A stretch of DNA of 64,000 bases from Palsa-504 sp963739615 (GTDB lineage Bacteria; Actinomycetota; Actinomycetes; Streptosporangiales; Streptosporangiaceae). Position 1 is the stretch's first letter. Each line of letters opens with the position of its first letter. A program made the position numbers and the translations under genes. Positions 1 through 8,142 of the stretch are shown here, piece by piece. Location: assembly GCA_963739615.1 (NCBI GenBank), contig CAVUBD010000016.1, positions 322,406 through 386,405 on the forward strand, given 5' to 3'. Below the pieces are notes generated by a model. It saw only the letters and a list, made by a program, of their open reading frames with translations. It did no database searches and was not told the origin of the DNA.

Positions 1-319
1 TGCGCGTGCTGATCGCTGGCCTGCTGCCCAAACGGCCGAACTGCGTGATCGGCACGTGCTTACCGTGCCGACGTTCGCCGATCAGCCCGCGCGCGGCCTC
101 AGCGGTGAGGACGGTCGTGAGTGCGCTCGCCGTGGCCTCCCACGGCCGGGTGCGCCACACCCAGTCCGGGTAGCCGGGCACGAACGCCTCGGGAAACGCC
201 ACCAGCCGGGCGCCCTCGGCCGCAGCCTTCTCGCAGAGCGCGACCACCTTGGCGACCGTCGCGTCACGGTCCAGCAGCACCGGCGCGGCCTGCACGGCGG
301 CCACCGTCACCGGCTCCAT
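1..319 (-). CDS. Nitrilase-family hydrolase, N-terminal part (runs off left edge)
   Basis: Start of a carbon-nitrogen hydrolase, reading leftward from ATG at 319 and leaving the window. Residues 4-15 (VTVAAVQAAPVL) match the first strand of the nitrilase fold, and FPEAFVPGYPDW at residues 42-53 carries the family's first catalytic residue, Glu44; the PGYPDW context is typical of aliphatic/arylaceto-nitrilases. After about residue 62 the translation no longer resembles the nitrilases I know, so the gene may be broken just inside the window. It starts 3 bases after the stop of the upstream hydrolase, with GGGA in front, so the two were probably one operon. Substrate unknown. Confidence 0.7.
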   Translation of the reverse strand, partial: MEPVTVAAVQAAPVLLDRDATVAKVVALCEKAAAEGARLVAFPEAFVPGYPDWVWRTRPWEATASALTTVLTAEAARGLIGERRHGKHVPITQFGRLGSRPAISTR

Positions 320-322
320 CGC

Positions 323-1110
323 TCATCCCTTCTCTCTGGCGGGTGCCGTGGCCGCGGCCGAGGGTAGCTGGTCTATGAACTGGGCCAGCAGCTCATTGAC
401 CACGGCGGGCTGCTCCATGTTGATCATGTGGCCGGCGCCGGCGACGACGCGGTACTGAGCGCCGGGGATGCGGCGGGCCAGCACCGCGGCCATCTCCCGG
501 AAGCCGGGCACGTCTCGCTCTCCGACGGCCACCAGGACCGGCGTGGCCAGGTGTTCCAGCGCGTCGATGGGCCTCGGCCCGGTTTCCTGGTGCGGGTCGT
601 GACCTGTCCAGTGCTGACCCGGGTAGCCGCCGACCATGGCCGCGAGCGAGCTGGCCACGTCTGGCTGCTGGCGGGCGGCGGCGAACAGCGGGTGGGCCAG
701 CCAGGCCTCCCGGCCGGCCCGCAGCCCGCGGGCCCGGGCCTGCCGGGCGGCCTCGTCGAGCGCCGCGGCCGAGGCGGGGTCCCAGGGGACGCCGTCAAGC
801 ACCGCGTCGAGCAGGACAAGGCCGACGACCCGTTCCGGGGCAGCCAGCGCCGCTGCATCACCACCGGCCGCCGAACGACAGCCCGGCCAGCACGGCCCGC
901 TCGACGGCGAGGTGGTCCAGCAGCGTGAGCAGGTCCCCGGCGTGGGTGTAGCCGACTGCGGGATCGAACGGCCCGGAGGCGCCGAACCCGCGGCAGTCGT
1001 AGCGCACCACCCGGAACCGTGCGGTCGGGTGCACCAGGTATTCGCCGGGCTGACCAGCGTGTGCGTCACCGCGGATGACGCTTTCGGTACGTCGTGCATC
1101 GACTTCGGCC
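323..1110 (-). pseudogene. Alpha/beta hydrolase, frameshifted
   Basis: Alpha/beta-hydrolase fold protein split over two frames. The upstream frame reads VVRYDCRGFGASGPFDPA and reaches the nucleophile elbow GLSFGG near 865, then hits a stop. The downstream frame resumes with DAAALAAPERVVGLVLLDAV and continues to the acid region (VLVAVGERD) and the catalytic His (GAGHMINMEQP). One extra base near 862 explains the break. No sensible N-terminus precedes the first frame, so the 5' end also looks lost. All three catalytic positions survive across the two frames. It lies directly upstream of the nitrilase, which suggests a former nitrile/ester catabolic pair. Confidence 0.75.
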
Positions 1111-1242
1111 CGCCGCCCCAGCCGGAGCAGTTCTCCCAGTCCTCCGAGCCAGGCCCGCTACCCGATCAGCTGCAGGCTGACTGGCCATTGTGGTGGTAAG
1201 CGAGGTACCCGGGCCATGCTAACTGGCTGTTCGTTCCGGGGT

Positions 1243-1581
1243 CTAATTCCCGGTAGCCGCCTTGAATTTAACTACCAGCTCAGCGGGGACCCGTCCGCGG
1301 TCTTTCACCTCGATACCCTGCGCCTTGGCCCACTCGCGAACTTCGGTGGTGTTCAGCCCGCTCCCCGAAACCCTTTGTCCGCTTCGGGCCGGCCGCCGGG
1401 CACCGCCGCTGACCCGGCGGGCCGCACTCATATAGCGCGCCAACGCGTCCCGTAGATCCTGGGCATGCTCCGCGCTCAGGTCGATCTCATATTCCGTACC
1501 GTTGACCCCGAATCGGACTGTGCCATCGGCCTCACTGCCGTCAAGGTCATCGATGAACAGGGTCTGTATCTTCTGGGCCAC
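1243..1581 (-). CDS. lsr2: Lsr2 nucleoid-associated protein
   Basis: Small H-NS-like xenogeneic silencer of actinobacteria: dimerises through its N-terminus and binds the AT-rich minor groove through its C-terminus. I place the start at GTG 1581 (VAQKIQTLFIDDLDGSEADG), which matches the conserved Lsr2 N-terminus and has AGAGGAA about 11 bases upstream; a longer reading frame exists but its extra 19 residues are unlike the family. Residues 26-50 carry the strand-helix dimerisation region (TEYEIDLSAEHAQDLRDAL), then a basic linker, then a C-terminal domain with EVREWAKAQGIEVKDRGRVP. The family AT-hook is normally RGR; DRGRVP keeps it. 112 aa, normal size. It sits among foreign or decaying DNA, the kind of target Lsr2 silences. 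Confidence 0.93.
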   Translation of the reverse strand: MAQKIQTLFIDDLDGSEADGTVRFGVNGTEYEIDLSAEHAQDLRDALARYMSAARRVSGGARRPARSGQRVSGSGLNTTEVREWAKAQGIEVKDRGRVPAELVVKFKAATGN

Positions 1582-1759
1582 GGGGTATTCGATTCCTCTC
1601 AGTGCCTGCCGCACCAGCGTATTCAATCCAAGTAGCACAACCGTACAGCCACACCGGTGCGCTCAGTACTGGTCAATCCCGATAAGCTTGGTCACATCGG
1701 ACCGGTGTCTGATCTGGCGCGACTGCGGGAGAACGAAAGTCAGCGCACGGAGGGAACCG

Positions 1760-1862
1760 GTGACCGACCTTCAGGCCATCGCTGATCGCGTAGAGATCGA
1801 GGCGCTGCGCGGCGAGTTCACCGACGCGGCGATGATGCGCGATCGCGCCCGCCTCGCGTCGC
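1760..1862 (+). pseudogene. SnoaL-like protein, N-terminal remnant
   Basis: GTG at 1760 preceded by GGAGGGAACC opens a frame beginning VTDLQAIADRVEIEALRGEF, the usual first helix of SnoaL/NTF2-like proteins. After about 34 residues the family similarity stops, just where a HipA-like fragment begins in another frame. The ribosome binding site is still good, so a short chimeric peptide could be made, but the fold cannot form. Confidence 0.55.
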
Positions 1863-1889
1863 CACCCCCGACGGCGTGCCGCGGATGCC

Positions 1890-2050
1890 CAACTCTCGCA
1901 CCGTGTTCAACATCCTGGTCGGCAATACCGACGATCACCCGCGTAACCACGCGGCTTTCGTTGATGCCGATCGCAGCCTCACGCCCACGCCTGCGTATGA
2001 CATCTGCCCGCAGCCACGGTCTGGCCCGCAGGCGACCGGATATGCGGGCA
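1890..2050 (+). pseudogene. HipA-type kinase remnant
   Basis: Reads FNILVGNTDDHPRNHA followed by PTPAYDICP, the catalytic-loop and metal-binding signature of HipA toxins/kinases (NxDDHxxNHA ... LxPAYDxxP). Only about 50 of the usual 400 or more residues are present. It abuts a SnoaL fragment on the left and a TPR-like fragment on the right. Confidence 0.7.
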
Positions 2051-2055
2051 ACGCG

Positions 2056-2202
2056 GCTGGAGCCCGCGATCAGTTCGCCGCGCTGCTACCCCTTCGTGAG
2101 CAGGTCCTCGGCCCGGAGCATCCGGACAGCCTGGCCGCCCGCGCCGGCCTCGCTCACTGGATCAAGGAGGCAGCCAGCGATCTCTCGCCCGGAGCAAACT
2201 AG
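2056..2202 (+). pseudogene. TPR-repeat protein remnant
   Basis: Same frame as the HipA fragment. Translation ARDQFAALLPLREQVLGPEH followed by PDSLAARAGLAHW is the repeat unit of actinobacterial NB-ARC/TPR proteins (RDQFAALLPxxERVLGPEHPDTLxARxNLAxW). A single repeat survives before the stop at 2200. Confidence 0.6.
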
Positions 2203-2255
2203 ATACCGGGCGGCCTGACCTAGCCGCCTCCATCACCGAGGCGCGCCCGGGTCGA

Positions 2256-2545
2256 CTATGCGATGCCTTGCGCGTCGAGCAGCGCCTGAACCGCGGTTCG
2301 TGCAGCGTCGGTGTGCAGGCCAGTACCCATGACGGCCTGCACGATGGCCCCGTCGAAGACGACGATCAGCTGATCGGCCAGTCGCTGCGGGTTCTCGGCG
2401 CCTGCTCGCTCGGCCTGACCGGCGAAGTAGTCGCGTAGCCGCAGTTTGTAGTCGCGGGCGACCTGCCGGGCCGGATGGCTGGGGTCGGCCAGTTCGGTGG
2501 CGGTATTGATAAAGGGACAGCCGCGGAACGCATCCGACGCCATCA
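2256..2545 (-). pseudogene. TetR-family regulator, C-terminal half only
   Basis: Translation contains AFRGCPFINTATELADPSHP, then ARQVARDYKLRLRDYF and LADQLIVVFDGAIVQAVMG, the ligand-binding half of a TetR regulator. The helix-turn-helix that should precede it is missing: upstream of about residue 54 of the open frame the sequence is unrelated. It is therefore a 3' fragment with no DNA-binding function. Confidence 0.7.
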
Positions 2546-2699
2546 CCCGCCAAGCCCGTCGAAGACTGCCAGGATCCGCTGGCGAGGCGCTACCGCCGCT
2601 TGCGCTCGTCGGCCACCTCGTAGCCTGGTCCGATGATGTCCAGGTCCGGCCATGACATGCGCCGGCCGCGGGACCATCCGGTGCTTTCTTGGATTGCAT

Positions 2700-2920
2700 C
2701 ACGATCGCTCCGTTTCCTGGGCGTGTGAGATCGATTCCAGGGCTGCGTTGCCGAATAGCGCTTCGACGGTCGTTCCCAGACGACGGCAGATCGCCAGGGC
2801 AAGGTAGACCGACGGCGCATAGTCGCCGGCCTCGACCGCCACGATGGTCTGCCGGGTCACGCCGACCGCGGCGGCGAGCTGAGCCTGCGTCAGGTCGGAG
2901 GGCGGCTGGATGTCAGCCCC
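2700..2920 (-). CDS. Short XRE/YozG-like HTH regulator, 5' end uncertain
   Basis: About 70 residues: LTQAQLAAAVGVTRQTIVAVE is an HTH_3 motif, followed by YAPSVYLALAICRRLGTTVE and ALFG, the signature of small YozG-like repressors usually paired with a small membrane protein. I find no ATG/GTG start with a ribosome site; the N-terminal RELRAERG-type helix is replaced by unrelated sequence at the junction with the MFS gene on the other strand, so the gene may be truncated. Its stop overlaps an ATG (TGATG at 2699-2703) that would start a partner; what follows decays into the TetR fragment. Confidence 0.55.
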
Positions 2921-2940
2921 GGGGCCGTCCCTCAGTGGCC

Positions 2941-3969
2941 GTGCGCGGCGACGTGACGTCAGCCCGGGCCGCGGTCATGGTGAAGGGTGCTGTGCCGCCG
3001 CGTGCCACGTTCCGTGACGTGCTCGCGGTGCGCGAGTTCCGGGCCCTGTGGCTCTCGGTGATCCTTTCCGTAGCCGGGGACCGCCTGGCCCTGGTCGCCC
3101 TTACCCTGCTGGTTTTCGACCGCACCAGGTCGCCGCTGCTCGCGGCCGTCGTGTACGCGGCCGGGTACCTGCCGTGGGTGATCGGCGGCCTGTTCCTGGC
3201 CGGCCTGGCCGACCGGCACCCGCGCCGCCTGGTGATGGTCTTCTGCGACGCGGTCCGCGCCGTCCTGGTCGCGGCCATGGTGATACCGCAGATGCCCATC
3301 GCGATCCTGGTGGCGCTGCTGTTCGCGGCCACGATGTTCGAGCCCCCGTTCGCATCGGCGCGGGCCGCCATCACCCCCGCCCTCCTGCACGGCGAACGCT
3401 ACGTCCTGGGCACCGCGATGATCCAGACGACCTCCTACGCCGCCCAGGTCGCCGGCGCGGCCGGCGGGGGAGCGGCGGTCGCCGTCCTCGGCGTACGGCC
3501 CTCACTCCTCATCGACGCCGTCACGTTCGTGTTCTCGGCCCTGCTCGTCGGCCTGGGCACCCGGGCCAGGCCGGCCGCAGCCGGGCAGGGAACCGGCCTG
3601 CTGCCGGCGCTGGCCCGGATGCGGGACGGATTCCGGCTGGTCTTCGGCGACCCGGCGCTGCGGACCTTGCTGCTGTTCGGCTGGCTCGTGGTCTTCTACA
3701 CGATCCCCGAGGGAATCGCCGCCCCGTACGCGGCCAGGCTCGGCGGCGGACCGGTCGTCACCGGCGGCGGTGCCGGGGCGGTCGTCGCGGTCGTGCTGAC
3801 ACTCAACTGGCGCCACGTGTCACCACCCGGCGGGCGTCACGCATCCAGACGGCGCCCCGGTCACGCCAGAAACTCAGTGCCGCCGCCCGACCGGCATAAA
3901 CGGCCGTTTTGTGCCCCTGTGTACGAAACAGGGCGTGTCACATACAGGACCGGAGGGCCGCAAGCGTGA
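2941..3969 (+). pseudogene. MFS transporter, truncated after about 270 residues
   Basis: Major facilitator superfamily permease of the MFS_3/enterobactin-exporter type. From GTG 2941 or ATG 2977 it reads TFRDVLAVREFRALWLSVIL, then successive hydrophobic segments and the loop-2/3 signature GLADRHPRRLVMV. Similarity holds to AAPYAARLGGGPVVTG (about 3765), roughly two thirds through a normal 410-residue protein. After that the frame reads low-quality Arg/Pro-rich sequence to a stop at 3967. At least four C-terminal helices are missing, so transport is unlikely. Confidence 0.7.
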
Positions 3970-3988
3970 CACAGTGGCATGTCGCAAT

Positions 3989-4161
3989 TCAGGCCTCGGA
4001 GGCCGGCGCGGCGCCGCGCTCGGCGACGTCCGCGAGCTCGGTCAGAGCCGCGGCGACGGCCCGGGCCTCGCCGGGGGTGATCTCCGCGCACAAGTCGGTG
4101 CGCTCCCCGGCGGTCCCCAGGTTGAGCTCGATGAGGGCCGTGACTTCCCGGTCTGACCAGC
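3989..4161 (-). pseudogene. Unidentified conserved-looking C-terminal fragment
   Basis: Reads DREVTALIELNLGTAGERTD then LCAEITPGEARAVAAALTEL and ends at a stop. The composition and periodicity look like real protein (a strand followed by an amphipathic helix), similar in feel to small Streptomyces DUF6907-type proteins, but no start codon lies in frame. It is best seen as a gene tail left between the broken MFS gene and the PHA-depolymerase-like gene. Confidence 0.4.
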
Positions 4162-4205
4162 ACGATCATGCTCGTCTGGGGCTGGTGACACGTTTCTTAC
4201 CGGCA

Positions 4206-5303
4206 TTAGGTGGCGGCTGCCTGCTCGCGGGCGGCGGCCTGGGCGGCCGCGGCCTGCTCGCGGGCGGCGCGGAGCGCGGCGGCGGCCTCGGCGGCGGCGG
4301 TCTCGGCGGCCTGCTGGGCGGCGCGGGCGGCCTGCAGCGCCTCGGCGAGCGCGTCTGCCTCGGCCTGGGCGGCCTGGGCGGCCTGGGCGGCCTGGGCGGC
4401 CTGGGCGGCCTGGGCGGCGAGGGTGCCCTCGGCGACCTGGCGCGGGCCCTTGTCTTCGGGATGACGACCGGCCTGGACATGTTCAGCGCGCCGGGCATCG
4501 TGCGGCGGCGCGGCCAGGAAGCCGGTGATCAGGGGCGTGAGCAGGCTCGGGCGGGTCACCAGCTCGACGTGGCCGCCGCGGTAGACGTGCAGCGTCGCGT
4601 GCGGGATGCCCGCGGCCAGGATGCGGCCGTTGGCCACCGGGATGATCGGGTCGTCGTCGCCAGTGAGCACCAGGGTGCGCTGGCGGATGAGCGGCAGCAG
4701 CGGCAGCGTGGTGAACCCCAGTGCGGCGGTGTGCTGGTACAGGTAACCGATGCTGAGCTGGCTGATCCGCGCCTTACGCAGGGCGCCGGCCAGCGCGTCC
4801 GGGTCGGTTTTCGCGCTTCCTCCCCACAGGTCGCCGTAGCGGCGCAGGATGAGGTTCTTCACCGGCGGCAGCGGGTTGGGCGGCACCATCGTCTGCGGCC
4901 CGGTTGAGGTCGCCACCAGGATCAGCCGCCGGCACAGGCGCGGGTTGAGCAGCGCGAACTGCTGAGCCAGCCCGCCTCCCCAGGAGATACCCAGGACGTC
5001 GGCCTGCTGGTGGCCGAGATTGTGCAGCATCTCGCGCAGGAGCAGGGCCAGGGTGGTGAAGCGGTAAGGCAGGTTTGGCAGCTGAGAGCCGCCGACGCCG
5101 GGGGCATCGAAGCGGATCACCTCGATGGCCGGGTCGAGTGCGTCCACGAACGGCTGGAAGGCTTCCAGTCGCATGCCGATGCCGTTGCACAGCAGCAGCG
5201 GAGGCCCCGTCCCGGTGCCCGGCCGGATTGCGACGCGCAGCGGCGTCCCGCCCACCTGCGTGATCTGTTCGCGCGCGGCGTCATCCCTGACAGGCATGTC
5301 CAT
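4206..5303 (-). CDS. phaZ: PHA-depolymerase-like alpha/beta hydrolase with Ala/Gln repeat tail
   Basis: 365 aa. Residues about 15-265 form an alpha/beta hydrolase of the intracellular polyhydroxyalkanoate depolymerase type: LLLCNGIGMRLEAFQPFVDA and IEVIRFDAPGVGGS, nucleophile elbow GISWGGGLAQQFA, acid GDDDPIIP and catalytic histidine GGHVELV. Residues about 285-365 are an unusual extension of almost pure Ala, Gln and Glu, starting with six AAQ units and continuing as a heptad-like helix (LAEALQAARAAQQAAETAAA). Phasins and granule-associated proteins have such Ala-rich helical tails, so I infer granule attachment. ATG 5303 has GAGGAAT just upstream. The divergent XRE gene at 5571 belongs to a family found near granule/heparin-binding proteins. 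Substrate is inferred, not shown. Confidence 0.75.
   Translation of the reverse strand: MDMPVRDDAAREQITQVGGTPLRVAIRPGTGTGPPLLLCNGIGMRLEAFQPFVDALDPAIEVIRFDAPGVGGSQLPNLPYRFTTLALLLREMLHNLGHQQADVLGISWGGGLAQQFALLNPRLCRRLILVATSTGPQTMVPPNPLPPVKNLILRRYGDLWGGSAKTDPDALAGALRKARISQLSIGYLYQHTAALGFTTLPLLPLIRQRTLVLTGDDDPIIPVANGRILAAGIPHATLHVYRGGHVELVTRPSLLTPLITGFLAAPPHDARRAEHVQAGRHPEDKGPRQVAEGTLAAQAAQAAQAAQAAQAAQAEADALAEALQAARAAQQAAETAAAEAAAALRAAREQAAAAQAAAREQAAAT
4362..4415. repeat. Six perfect tandem 9-bp repeats (ggcctgggc)
   Basis: Six identical head-to-tail copies of ggcctgggc, in frame with the hydrolase on the minus strand and encoding (AAQ)6. Copy number can change without frameshift, so tail length is probably variable between strains. 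Confidence 0.97.
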
Positions 5304-5570
5304 TCCTCCTCGGGCACGCCGTGGCTACCGCCTCTGTGACGGCAGTCACACGGTTACAGGGAATAGTAACGACTGCTCGAAATAGTACGCAAGTAGCCGA
5401 GTATAGTTAACGCGACTGGATTCCCGGCGGGTGAGCGGGGAGCGGGCGCAGGCGCGCAGGTTCGCCCGCGACGTGAATATCACGGCGTCGGGCGGCGCGG
5501 TGGCTGCCGGGACGGTTCACCCTTACCATCTCTGAGCAGAGAGCGAAAAGCACAGAATTACGGGGCGACA

Positions 5571-5948
5571 GTGACCGGTACCTGGAACGCGCAGGCGCAA
5601 TGCCTGGGCGCCTTCATCCGCAATCGGCGCAAGCTCGCCCGCCTGTCACTGCGTCAGCTTGCTGAGCTGACGTCTCTCTCCAATGCCTACCTGAGCCAGC
5701 TCGAGCGGGGCCTGCACCTGCCATCGGTGCGCGTGCTCAAGCTGCTCTCCGAAGCGCTGAACGTATCCGCCGAGACGCTGCTTGCCCAGGCGGGCCTGCT
5801 CGACTTGACTCCCTCCGGGGATGGGACCGCGGCGGCTGACGAGCCTCCAGCATCGCCGGTGGAGTCCGCCATCAGCGCCGAAGAGCGCCTGGCCGACGAG
5901 CAGAAGGCCGCGCTGATCGCCGTCTACCGCAGCATGCTCCGCTCCTAG
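5571..5948 (+). CDS. XRE-family regulator (Rv0474-like)
   Basis: 125 aa from GTG 5571. Residues 9-70 form an HTH_3 domain (AFIRNRRKLARLSLRQLAEL then SNAYLSQLERGLHLPSVRVL) followed by SEALNVSAETLLAQAGLLD. The C-terminus ESAISAEERLADEQKAALIA followed by VYRSML is the conserved tail of the mycobacterial Rv0474 group, encoded next to the Ala/Lys-rich surface protein HbhA in Mycobacterium. Here it is divergent from a hydrolase with an Ala-rich tail, a comparable pairing, which suggests it controls that gene or senses lipid-storage state. The 267-base gap to the hydrolase should hold both promoters; I see no clear operator in it. Confidence 0.85.
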   Translation: MTGTWNAQAQCLGAFIRNRRKLARLSLRQLAELTSLSNAYLSQLERGLHLPSVRVLKLLSEALNVSAETLLAQAGLLDLTPSGDGTAAADEPPASPVESAISAEERLADEQKAALIAVYRSMLRS

Positions 5949-6312
5949 CGCACCTCTCCGCCGCTGCTGCGCTACCCGCCGGCACCCCAGCTGCGGGGTG
6001 CGATACCGTGCGCTGCCGGATCTGCTGTGTCGTATTCCTCCGCGCGTCGGCACGCGGAGCCGGGTCGCTCAGCGCTTCACGCGGCCGCGGAGGGCGAGCA
6101 GTACTGGGCATGCCGGAACTTCTGAGCGAATCAGGATGTCCGTCAGAGGACCCACTGCCGGACACGCAGGGATACCGCTCTGCACGCTGCGCAGGCTAGT
6201 CGTAGCATCACGGATGCTGACAGTGCCATGTCCAGCTACGAGGTGCTCGCACTGGCCGAGATGCCCGCGCCGACGCTGACCGGCGAGGCGCAGCCCGAGT
6301 AGCGCGCGCGGA
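5949..6312. other. Non-coding stretch
   Basis: No convincing gene. A 24-codon open frame begins at ATG 6228 (MSSYEVLALAEMPAPTLTGE) and has protein-like composition but no ribosome site or recognisable relatives. No strong terminator hairpin was found. Confidence 0.4.
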
Positions 6313-6540
6313 TTAGCTGGCAAAATACGCTCTGAGCGTCTCGCCGAGCGTAGTCGCGCCTTCGCGCGCAACCGGCTCGATGACCGAGTGGTCCTCGCCG
6401 AGGAGGTTCGGCAGCCACTGCAGTCGTGGCACGTCAATGGCCAGCGCCGTAGCGGCCTCGCCTATGGCGGTTACTGCCAGCAGACCTCCTGAGCCACCGT
6501 ATTCGTCCCGGGTCCCCGGTATGGCGCGAGATCGGGGCAA
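6313..6540 (-). pseudogene. Possible C-terminal remnant of an NAD-dependent opine-dehydrogenase-like protein
   Basis: 75 codons, the last 55 of which look genuine: LLAVTAIGEAATALAIDVPR, then LPNLLGEDHSVIEPVAREG and TLGETLRAYFAS. The pattern (helix, 'gvPtP' turn, helix, short tail) resembles the C-terminal end of NAD/NADP octopine dehydrogenases, but this is weak. No upstream domain exists, so it is a fragment at most. Confidence 0.3.
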
Positions 6541-6661
6541 TGTGACTTTGGGCTCAGCGGCATGAGCCTTTGTGCTCTATCAGGACCGGCAAGCGACACG
6601 TTCGCTAACAAGAACTGGTCATGCGCCAGGAAAGGAACGCTCTGCAGAAGGGAGGCGTTCC

Positions 6662-7225
6662 GTGGGAATGTCGCCGCTGGTGTTCGCACCAAGCCGGGCA
6701 CCGGGTGCAATTGATGAGGTGCTGCCGCAATTTTGCATCCAGTGCGGCACATGCAATGTTTTCTGTCCGATGATCGAATACATGGACTATTCTCCGCGGG
6801 TCCTCAACGCGATGCTGATGGCCGGACGCTATGACGATGTTCTGCGCAGCCGCGCCATCTGGGCCTGCACAGGGTGCTACGCGTGCACGGTCGAGTGCCC
6901 GAAGCAGCTCCCGGTTACCGAGTCGATCTATGCGCTGAAGCGGGCGTCGATGCGGGCCGGCGTCTATCCGCGGCGGTTCGTCACTCCAGTCCTGGCGCGC
7001 CAGTTCGTCCGGACCATTAACAGGCGGGGGCGGAGCAGCGAGGCGTGGCTCTCGCTGTCCCTCTACCTGCGAACCCGCCCCTTCCAGCTGCTGAAATACG
7101 CGCCGGTGGCGCTGCGCCTGATACGGCGGGGCAGGCTGCCGCTGCGGCCTGAGTCGGTGCGCGAGCCGGCACAGCTACGGAAGGTCCTCGCTGCCCTCGA
7201 TGTGACGACTGGGGAGGACGCATGA
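6662..7225 (+). CDS. hdrC: Heterodisulfide reductase-like subunit C (HdrC)
   Basis: Iron-sulfur subunit that would carry electrons between HdrA and HdrB. GTG 6662 lies behind AGAAGGGAGG, a strong ribosome site, and gives 187 aa. Two ferredoxin motifs are complete: CIQCGTCNVFCP at residues 25-36 and CTGCYACTVECP at 69-80, each binding one [4Fe-4S]. The C-terminal 100 residues are basic and helical without clear membrane spans, so the protein should be soluble, unlike membrane HdrE systems. First gene of an eight-gene operon; its stop overlaps the hdrB start (GCATGAG). A long 5' region back to 6541 should hold the promoter. Confidence 0.9.
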   Translation: MGMSPLVFAPSRAPGAIDEVLPQFCIQCGTCNVFCPMIEYMDYSPRVLNAMLMAGRYDDVLRSRAIWACTGCYACTVECPKQLPVTESIYALKRASMRAGVYPRRFVTPVLARQFVRTINRRGRSSEAWLSLSLYLRTRPFQLLKYAPVALRLIRRGRLPLRPESVREPAQLRKVLAALDVTTGEDA

Positions 7226-8142
7226 GTTACGCCTACTATCCCGGATGCTCGGCGAAGGGGACCGGCCGTGCCTATGAGGAGTCGCTGCACGCCGTATTCG
7301 GGGCGCTCGGGACCGGCCTGGATGAACTCGAGGACTGGAACTGCTGCGGCGCTTCGGGGTTCCCCGCGGTCGACGCGGCCAAGGCGGCCGCCCTGTCGGC
7401 CCGCAATCTCGCGCTGGCCGAGGGTGCGCGGCCCGGCCCAGGGCCGGTCGACGTCGTTGCGCCATGCGCAGGCTGCTACCGCGCGCTGCTGAAGACCGAG
7501 CGCACGCTCGCCGACGACGGCGCGATGGCCGCTCGCGTCGGCGGGGCGCTGGACGCGGCCGGGCTGCGGTATGAGGGTCGTGCCCGGGTACGGCACCCGC
7601 TGGACGTGCTGGTTAACGACATCGGGCTCGACCGGATCGCTCAAGCCGCGGTCCGGCCGCTGGCGGGACTGCGGGTCGCCTGCTACTACGGCTGCCTGCT
7701 CGTGCGCCCGTATGCGACATTCGACGACCGGCGCACGCCGACGTCGATGGAGCGGCTGCTGGAGTCGGTCGGCGCGGAGCCCGTCGACTGGCCGTTGCGG
7801 ACACGCTGCTGTGGCGGCTCCTGCTACTGTGGCGGGCCGCTCATCGGCGCGCTGCCCGAAGCGACGCTTCGGCTCAGCTACCGGCTGCTGAAGGACGCGA
7901 AGCGGCGCGGCGCAGACGCGATCGCCACCGTCTGCCCGCTGTGCCAGTTCAACCTCGAGGCGTTCCAGGGCCAGATGGCCCGCAAGTTCGGCGAGCCCCT
8001 GGACATCACGGTCGGTTTCTTCACCCAATGGCTGGGGACGGCGCTCGGGCTCGACGAGCGGGCGCTCGGAGTCCGCCGGATGCTGCGCTGGCAGCTGCCG
8101 GAGCCCGCCGGGGCGGAGGGAGGCTCCCATGGAGGGACCTGA
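7222..8142 (+). CDS. hdrB: Heterodisulfide reductase-like subunit B (HdrB)
   Basis: 306 aa with two CCG (cysteine-rich) domains that in methanogens bind two non-cubane [4Fe-4S] clusters and reduce the CoM-S-S-CoB disulfide. Motif 1 is DWNCCGASGFP (from residue 39) with APCAGCYRALL following; motif 2 is RCCGGSCYCGGPL (from 195) with TVCPLCQFNLE. All expected cysteines are present, plus an extra one in SCYCGG. The physiological disulfide in an actinomycete is unknown (mycothiol-type or protein disulfides are possibilities; this is inference). Overlaps hdrC by 4 bases and hdrA by 14, so translation is coupled. Confidence 0.92.
   Translation: MSYAYYPGCSAKGTGRAYEESLHAVFGALGTGLDELEDWNCCGASGFPAVDAAKAAALSARNLALAEGARPGPGPVDVVAPCAGCYRALLKTERTLADDGAMAARVGGALDAAGLRYEGRARVRHPLDVLVNDIGLDRIAQAAVRPLAGLRVACYYGCLLVRPYATFDDRRTPTSMERLLESVGAEPVDWPLRTRCCGGSCYCGGPLIGALPEATLRLSYRLLKDAKRRGADAIATVCPLCQFNLEAFQGQMARKFGEPLDITVGFFTQWLGTALGLDERALGVRRMLRWQLPEPAGAEGGSHGGT

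Noticed and set aside
3911..4156. Plus-strand 81-codon frame
   Set aside because: Lies opposite the protein-like minus-strand fragment at 3989-4161, which has the better composition.
4362..4415. Tandem 9-bp repeats as a CRISPR or iteron array
   Set aside because: No spacers and in frame with a coding gene; they encode AAQ units.
6535..6560. DosR-like box before the hydrogenase operon (GTGACTTTGGGCTC)
   Set aside because: Only about 10 of 14 core positions match and the right arm fails; not distinguishable from chance.
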